A DNA stretch of 64,000 nucleotides from Ilex aquifolium (lineage: Eukaryota; Streptophyta; Magnoliopsida; Aquifoliales; Aquifoliaceae), in NCBI GenBank assembly GCA_951799425.1, contig OX637405.1, positions 24,841,635 through 24,905,634 on the forward strand. The letters are read 5' to 3'. Made by a program: the position numbers and the translations under genes. Positions 58,723 through 64,000 of this stretch are shown here, one piece after another. Every line of letters starts with the position of its first letter. The first letter of the stretch is position 1. The notes beneath the pieces were generated by a model. It was not told the origin of the DNA and searched no databases. It was given only the letters and a program-made list of their open reading frames with translations.

Positions 58723-60056
58723 TCAAAAAAAAAAAAAAAAAACAGTTAAAAGACCACACCTTTGCTTCCCATGTAAATTTTCAAGCTCAGCAATAAATCT
58801 GGCAAAGCAACGAACTCCATTACCACACATCTACAAAAACAAAGAATAAATTGAGAATTTATTTTTTAAAAAAAACCAAGTTTACATTCACAATGCCAAA
58901 AAAATCAAAAAAAGAATATATCACACATTGAGACCAACTGGACAAAGAAAAGCAACCTAACATACACAATTTTTACACCTTCAAGAAAATAGTGCCAAGC
59001 ATCACCAACCAAACATACTGAAACAGCCATGTATACTATTACACTTACGAAATAGGAATGTTAATCATTATTGCTCTTTAGTAAACAATCAGAACAATTT
59101 CGCGCTCAAAGTCAAACGAGCACTCTTGAAATTCTACTCTACCTCACCATGCATGTTTTCCTTTCCTTTTTTTTTTTTTTTCATTTTTCATTCAATAACA
59201 TTAGATAGAAAATATATCGTTCCTATTTTTCATCTCTACTAAACAAAAAGAAGGAAAAATAACTTTATTTGCTTCAAGGATGGAAAAAAAATGAATGTAT
59301 GCGATTCGAATATAGGAATTTAGGAGACTCAATTGAAATAAAGTCTTACATACGTGATTGTATAAATGATTTTGAAGTTTCACAAGCTTACCCTGATGTA
59401 TGAAGAGGTTAAGGCTGATCAGGCCCTATTGGATTTGATTCCTGGAGTCTCTTTCAATGAATTTCGAACCGATTTGCCAATAAAGACCTCAATTTAACTA
59501 AAAAAATTCAAACCATAATAATGAAATTAGAAAAAAAAAAAAAACCCATTCAAGATCAAAACATCTGACAAAAAATTAGTTTGAAGCCTATGCCACATTT
59601 TTGCTGCTTCTTCGATGAAGCCTGGGATCGCACCAGTTTCACTATAAGCATAGGAGAATGACTTAGGGAGCATGAACTTGCTAGTTCCTGAAGATAGAGG
59701 GTTGAACACGTAACAGATCAAGAGAAGCCCGAAAATTGTACAGCCACAAAGAGCATTAGAAAAAAATAGGATAGTTCTCAAAAGTTGAAAGAACTGACGG
59801 TTTATTGAAGAGATTTGAATATGCAAGGAGGGGGGAGAGAGAGAGAGAAACAGGAAGGCAAAGAGAAGGCCAATGGTGCAGTAACGGCCTACGGGCAATA
59901 TGTTAGGGCTGTATGTATTAATTATGATTATTTAGATTTAATAGCAAATTTATTTATATGTACCAAAATGTCCTAATGATATTTCTGAGGGGTAAAACTG
60001 AAAAATAAATGCTTTACACATTTCTGTACTATTATAGGTAGTAAGATAAGATAAGA
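58723..60056 (-). mobile_element. second Helitron, 5' part with DapF exon
   Basis: On the minus strand the element begins TCTTATCTTATCTTACTACC after an A (60,056/60,057). The next 90 bases parallel the 5' end of the Helitron at 48.18 kb, including TTTACCC followed by CTC/CTCC and an AAATRTCA block. No hairpin plus CTRR end was found before the LINE at 58.70 kb, so the LINE interrupts or truncates it; an A run of about 18 bases lies at the junction (58,724-58,742). It carries one captured exon of diaminopimelate epimerase and an unidentified coding-looking stretch near 59.6-59.7 kb (AIPGFIEEAAKMWHRLQT). Confidence 0.65.
58760..58830 (-). pseudogene. DapF: diaminopimelate epimerase (DapF) exon fragment
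   Basis: A 71 bp segment with acceptor GTAG before it and donor-like GTGTGG after it encodes [19 protein letters not shown], followed by HGKQR. MCGNG contains the catalytic cysteine of DAP epimerase, and [11 protein letters not shown] is typical of the plastid plant enzyme of lysine synthesis. The exon is intact, but flanking exons are absent, so it is a captured fragment. Orientation agrees with the Helitron. Confidence 0.85.
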
Positions 60057-61724
60057 TATTATGCTTGTAATTATTGGGTACAACATTGCATGAGATTATA
60101 TACATGTGGTACAACATTGCATGAGCATATATACATGTATATAACTAAATCACATTAGTTAGAGGGACCTTATGCAGTTTGTGACCATTTAAAAAAAAAA
60201 AGGAAAGAAAACATTCAACACTACTGGCATTTAGATTCCAACTTTTGACCAGGTTGGCACCTAAATCATCTATATGTTCATTTATATATTTAGCATTTTA
60301 TTTTCATGTATATCTAATATGTGATTGGTCATTGGTAATATTTGTCATTGACTGTACAATGACATCTTGAGTTAACGTTATTGAGTCGTTCCTGTGAGAA
60401 GCTTCTCATAGTTATGGATTTTAATCCCGAGACAAATACATGTTCCTAGTAAACCATGAAGTTCACTTTATTTGTGCTTGACTGGGGCTAGTCGTTTGAG
60501 TTATCGTTCCACTCTATTGCGATATCATTCCGCGATGGAGTGATTGCAATTTGATCTGTACTAGTGTCCTCTGAGTAGTTAGCTGAAACCACGTTTAAGG
60601 TGAACCTATTTTCTTCTCTTTCGGAACCAAGTTCATAATGGTTGTTATATGCCTGTCCTTTCTACCTGATCTTCCTTTAGTTCCAGAACCTTAAATAACT
60701 CAGAGTTGATCAACAAAATAACCTCAGTGCTTTGAGACCTTAGGTGGGGTGCTTTTCTGGATCGTAGAAACACCAAGAGGGTATTAAAGGCAGCATCTTT
60801 TCCTGATCATTGGTCCATTGGATCTACTGTTGTATTGCTGATTTCTGTCATGCATGGTCGCCCATGTAGTTTTCGTTTTACTTCTTATTCTTGCAACCTC
60901 CGTTGGCTAATAGGCAATGCTACTTGGGTTACGCCATATGCTTGTAACTCTCGTCAACCTCGTCGCTTAAAGTATCTACCTTAGCCCATAAATATCCCCA
61001 ATCTTCCTGGTTCCCTTTTCACATTGCTTTTGCGTGGGTATTTGATTGTGTACGGATTTGTTGGAATATATGGAGCAAACAAAATGTGTGTAATGTGCTT
61101 GAAAAAGGGCAGCCACTCAGTTGACCCGGTCTTGCCTTCATCACATCAATGAAAGCATGACAACTATCCACAAATCGTTTGGATGGACATGTTCCCTTCA
61201 TTTTATCAGGTGCAGCAGATCATCTATCATGTCATCTATCTGTGATCTGAGTTGCAGCTGATGATGTCTTCCCCGGAACTCCATTCCTTCATGCTGGCTG
61301 GCATGTTTGCTGCTGCTATTGGAGTTAGCACCTGTAACAAGCTTCTAGAGTAGTGTAGATATTCCAAATCTATTCATCACGTCCAATTTGTCGAAAATGC
61401 GTGCGTCGAGCTTCAGCCTGAAGACCATATACAAGTGAAGAAGAAAAAGAGGGATATGTAATTTTACGTTAACTTGTTGAAATTCCATTGCTGACAATGT
61501 TGTGTTTCCCAGAAATTTACATTGAAGTATGTCTTCAGTTATGTTGTCCAATGCATAAGTTGGTGAAATTTTATCTGGGACTGTTGTGTATGCTATAAAC
61601 CTGTGGCAATGCCTGTTCTGTAAATTTGTCTTCTATCTTATCTGATGGACGGGAATTCTTCACCCCGACGTGTACTTTACATAGAGCCACCTTATGTGGT
61701 TACCTATTGGTACTTTTCGAAACA
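60057..61724. other. no gene supported
   Basis: Mixed-composition sequence with short open stretches on both strands, none with a domain I recognise. Confidence 0.4.
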
Positions 61725-61735
61725 CCTTTAAGCTT

Positions 61736-61959
61736 GGGGAATGCTATGGTACCAAAAAACAAATTTGATATTGTACCACCAGTTACTATTTTTATCGGTA
61801 AGGTTACAACTTTAAAATAAAAATTACAACTCTTCAAGAGATGTCATAATTGATCACAGAATCGATCAAATTCTTTGAAGTTGTAATTTATACTTCAAAT
61901 AAAATTATAAATTTACGTTAAAAAGTCATAATTTCCGGTATTGTGGTATTGTGGAGCTT
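61736..61959. mobile_element. 224 bp MITE related to the foldback family
   Basis: Flanked by exact 11-mers CCTTTAAGCTT (61,725-61,735 and 61,960-61,970), of which 9-11 bases are target duplication. The left end GGGGAATGCTATGGTACCAA with TATTGTACCACC following aligns with the left end of the giant foldback (GGACTTGGCTTCGGTACCGA, then CGGTACGATACCG). The right end on the minus strand starts GGAAGCTCCACAATACCAC and then AATACCGG. The interior has GGTTACAACTTT, like one A unit. No coding capacity. Confidence 0.55.
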
Positions 61960-61970
61960 CCTTTAAGCTT

Positions 61971-63577
61971 AAAGCAAATTACAAAGTAAAAGAGCTTGAT
62001 TGTAGATGTACTTCTCTCTCTAAAAGTCACGTGAGAGGTAGGATATTAGTGCTAGTATTTTATAACAACCAAATTCTGTCTTTTAATGAAAATGCACAGA
62101 ATTTCCCATTCTTACTTTTAATCACTTCTTTATTTTTTTTTTCTCTTTGGATTGTTCAAATGTTTTCATTGATCAAACAATCTGAATACATAAGATAATT
62201 CAAGACATGTCTAATAAACCTTTCTTTCGGCGACAATGGGTTCATTAACTCAAATTATTGTATTGTCGAATGTGTTTGACAAAGAGCTAGTAGGTGTAAG
62301 CCCTGCTGGAGTGAGTTGGATGATAAACCAATCTATTCGATAGATTCATTAAATAAATAGGTCAATTCAAATTTAACTAAAGATAAGATGAATACAAATA
62401 AATATAGCATAGAGAGAGAGAGGATAAGAAAAAAAAAATTGAAAACCATAGATAAAATTCCATTCATCGCATGGGTAAGGCTGCTTGTGCAGAATACATA
62501 TGACACAATCACTTAAAGTATTCAAAGTTTGATTCACTAGTAATTACTACCCTCACTTAGGAAGTCATTGGCTAGCGTAACACTCGCACTCACTTATTCT
62601 ATCCGCAATATCATCATTATTAAAATCGAAAACAATTCCTTCTTCTTCAGTTAACAAGGACTGAAGTTAGCCAATTGAACTCTCCTCCATAGTGACAGGA
62701 GTCCGTTTAAGGGCCTACACGAGAGAAAACGTAAAAACGTAAAAAAAAAAAAAAAAGAGATGAACTAATACCCAATCTTGCCCCCATCAATGTAAACAAA
62801 CATTGATACTTGATTTTCAATAAAATAAAATTCTTGAGTATTCAATTTTGGCTTCTAAATTCAAGGATGAACTTTAGTTGGTTGAGTTAATTAGTGTTCC
62901 AATATTCAGTTTGGACTAAAATAACGAAGGTCCGACGAATATTGAGCTGAGAATCTGTTTATATTTGCAGGAGAAATGATGCATGACTTTATTGTATTGA
63001 TTTGGGGGGTGCGTTGGGTTTGGGTTTCAATTGGTAAGTCAAGGAAGGAGATCGAGAAACAAATTACAAAAAAGAAAAGGGAATGTTGATGGGACCAAAG
63101 AGAGAGACAAATTTTTGGTAGATAGTAGCTTAAAACATAGATCTTACGTTCCAAAAAAAGCCTACTGCTTGCGATGGGTTATATTTGTAGTTGAAAAGAA
63201 TGATTTCTCCCTCTCTCAAAGTATGAAGAAACACACTTTTTGATGTCCAGCTCTCACACACACCCCCGCTGACGCATTCAACTCCAACAAACTCTTTGTG
63301 ATGCTTTCTACTTCATAAGAGTGTCATGTAAACTTTCTAGCACAATGTTTGGACTTATGTATATATGCCTTCTTGCCCAATCTCTCTTGGCATGTTTTTC
63401 TCTATATATGAAAATTCAAGTAAACTATGACTGTATCCTAATGGAGCAACACTAACTCAAGCTAAAAATAAGTACATTGTTTGTTTCATTAAATGTTTAG
63501 AAAAATTGAATAGAAGCTATGTGGGCATTGAAGCATTTTTATGAGTAAAACACCATATGGACTAAGGCCTCAACAGA
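61971..63577. other. no gene supported
   Basis: AT-rich sequence with short purine-rich patches (GAGAGAGAG near 62,411); nothing recognised. Confidence 0.4.
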
Positions 63578-63668
63578 AAAGCAATACATCAATTTGGACA
63601 GTTCTCTCATGAGTCTCATCAACAATAATAACTGAATACCTATAGAGATGTGGGTCCAACAATGCTTC
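63578..63668 (-). pseudogene. DEAH-box RNA helicase exon fragment
   Basis: After the acceptor-like TTACAAG the minus strand reads EALLDPHLYRYSVIIVDETH, then ERTVQIDVLL. This is helicase motif II of DEAH-box proteins (family REALLDP...YSVIIVDEAHERT...TDVLLG), here DETH instead of DEAH, and it runs out of similarity after VLL. No neighbouring exon was seen within several hundred bases on either side. Most likely an isolated, decayed or captured exon; a real exon of a gene extending beyond the window cannot be excluded. Confidence 0.65.
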
Positions 63669-64000
63669 CTTGTAAGCATATTCAGCCTTCAGTATACAAT
63701 AAACAAAAATAATACTACTGGTCCATGAGAAGATTTCAAAATGTATACAGGCAGATAACTCATTCACGATAAACTAAAAACCTCATCTATGATTGACACC
63801 AAAAACCTGTCATTATGATAATAAGCAGCCAAACATCTCTACGACGGTAAAACTAACCCCATTTATAATTAAAACAAAAAATCCTTCACTATCATAGTAG
63901 CACCCAGATTTTATAAGATCGAGACTGCTAGACTTTATCTCTAGTAGGGAAAGAAAATATTTATATGAGACTCAGTTTGTGGTCTTGATCAGTCTTGTTA
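63669..64000. other. no feature seen
   Basis: No helicase exon or other gene recognised up to the window edge. Confidence 0.4.

Overview
The window is nuclear DNA of a flowering plant, probably a eudicot. It holds no complete, confidently callable host gene. It is a pile of nested transposable elements, giant tandem arrays, old virus remnants and small captured pieces of host genes. The plant assignment rests on L1-type LINEs with a zf-RVT plus RNase H tail, a Tekay/Del chromovirus and a Ty1/copia element (both primed by initiator tRNA-Met), caulimovirid remnants, a Stowaway MITE, Helitrons with plant-type ends, and exon fragments of the plant proteins XCT/XAP5, NAR1, diaminopimelate epimerase and a DEAH-box helicase.

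Layout. 1-2.2 kb: 3' part of a LINE. 2.2-3.4 and 12.85-14.02 kb: AT-rich tandem arrays, split by a 9.4 kb Tekay element (3421-12849) and ending in a terminal inverted repeat at about 13.97-14.02 kb. 14.2-15.3 kb: an RNase H-like pseudogene interrupted by a 724 bp hAT-like element. 17489-30505: a 13 kb foldback element with no visible transposase, flanked by a perfect 9 bp target duplication. It reads as terminal repeat, subterminal repeats, 21 bp array A, array B, symmetry axis near 23.55 kb, inverted B, a 58 bp array, inverted A, inverted subterminal repeats, terminal repeat. 30.8-36.7 kb: broken caulimovirid pieces and a diverged LTR. 37-44 kb: low-information DNA with a duplicated exon-like block, some exon-like debris and a Stowaway MITE. 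44.75-48.18 kb: a Helitron carrying pieces of NAR1 and XCT. 48224-55087: a Ty1/copia element inserted in the 3' tail of a second LINE (55.09-58.7 kb). 58.7-60.06 kb: the 5' part of a related Helitron carrying a DapF exon. 61736-61959: a 224 bp MITE whose ends resemble the giant foldback. 63.58-63.67 kb: a lone DEAH-helicase exon.

The most notable system is the foldback family. Three loci share GTACC-rich ends: a 13 kb giant, a disrupted relative ending at 14,019, and a 224 bp miniature. The giant has 9 bp target duplications like the Mutator (MULE) superfamily, and nearly its whole body is built from inverted, hierarchically amplified 21 bp repeats whose period equals two helical turns. A second theme is Helitron gene capture: two Helitrons with similar 5' ends hold intron-containing pieces of three unrelated housekeeping genes, all in the Helitron's own orientation.
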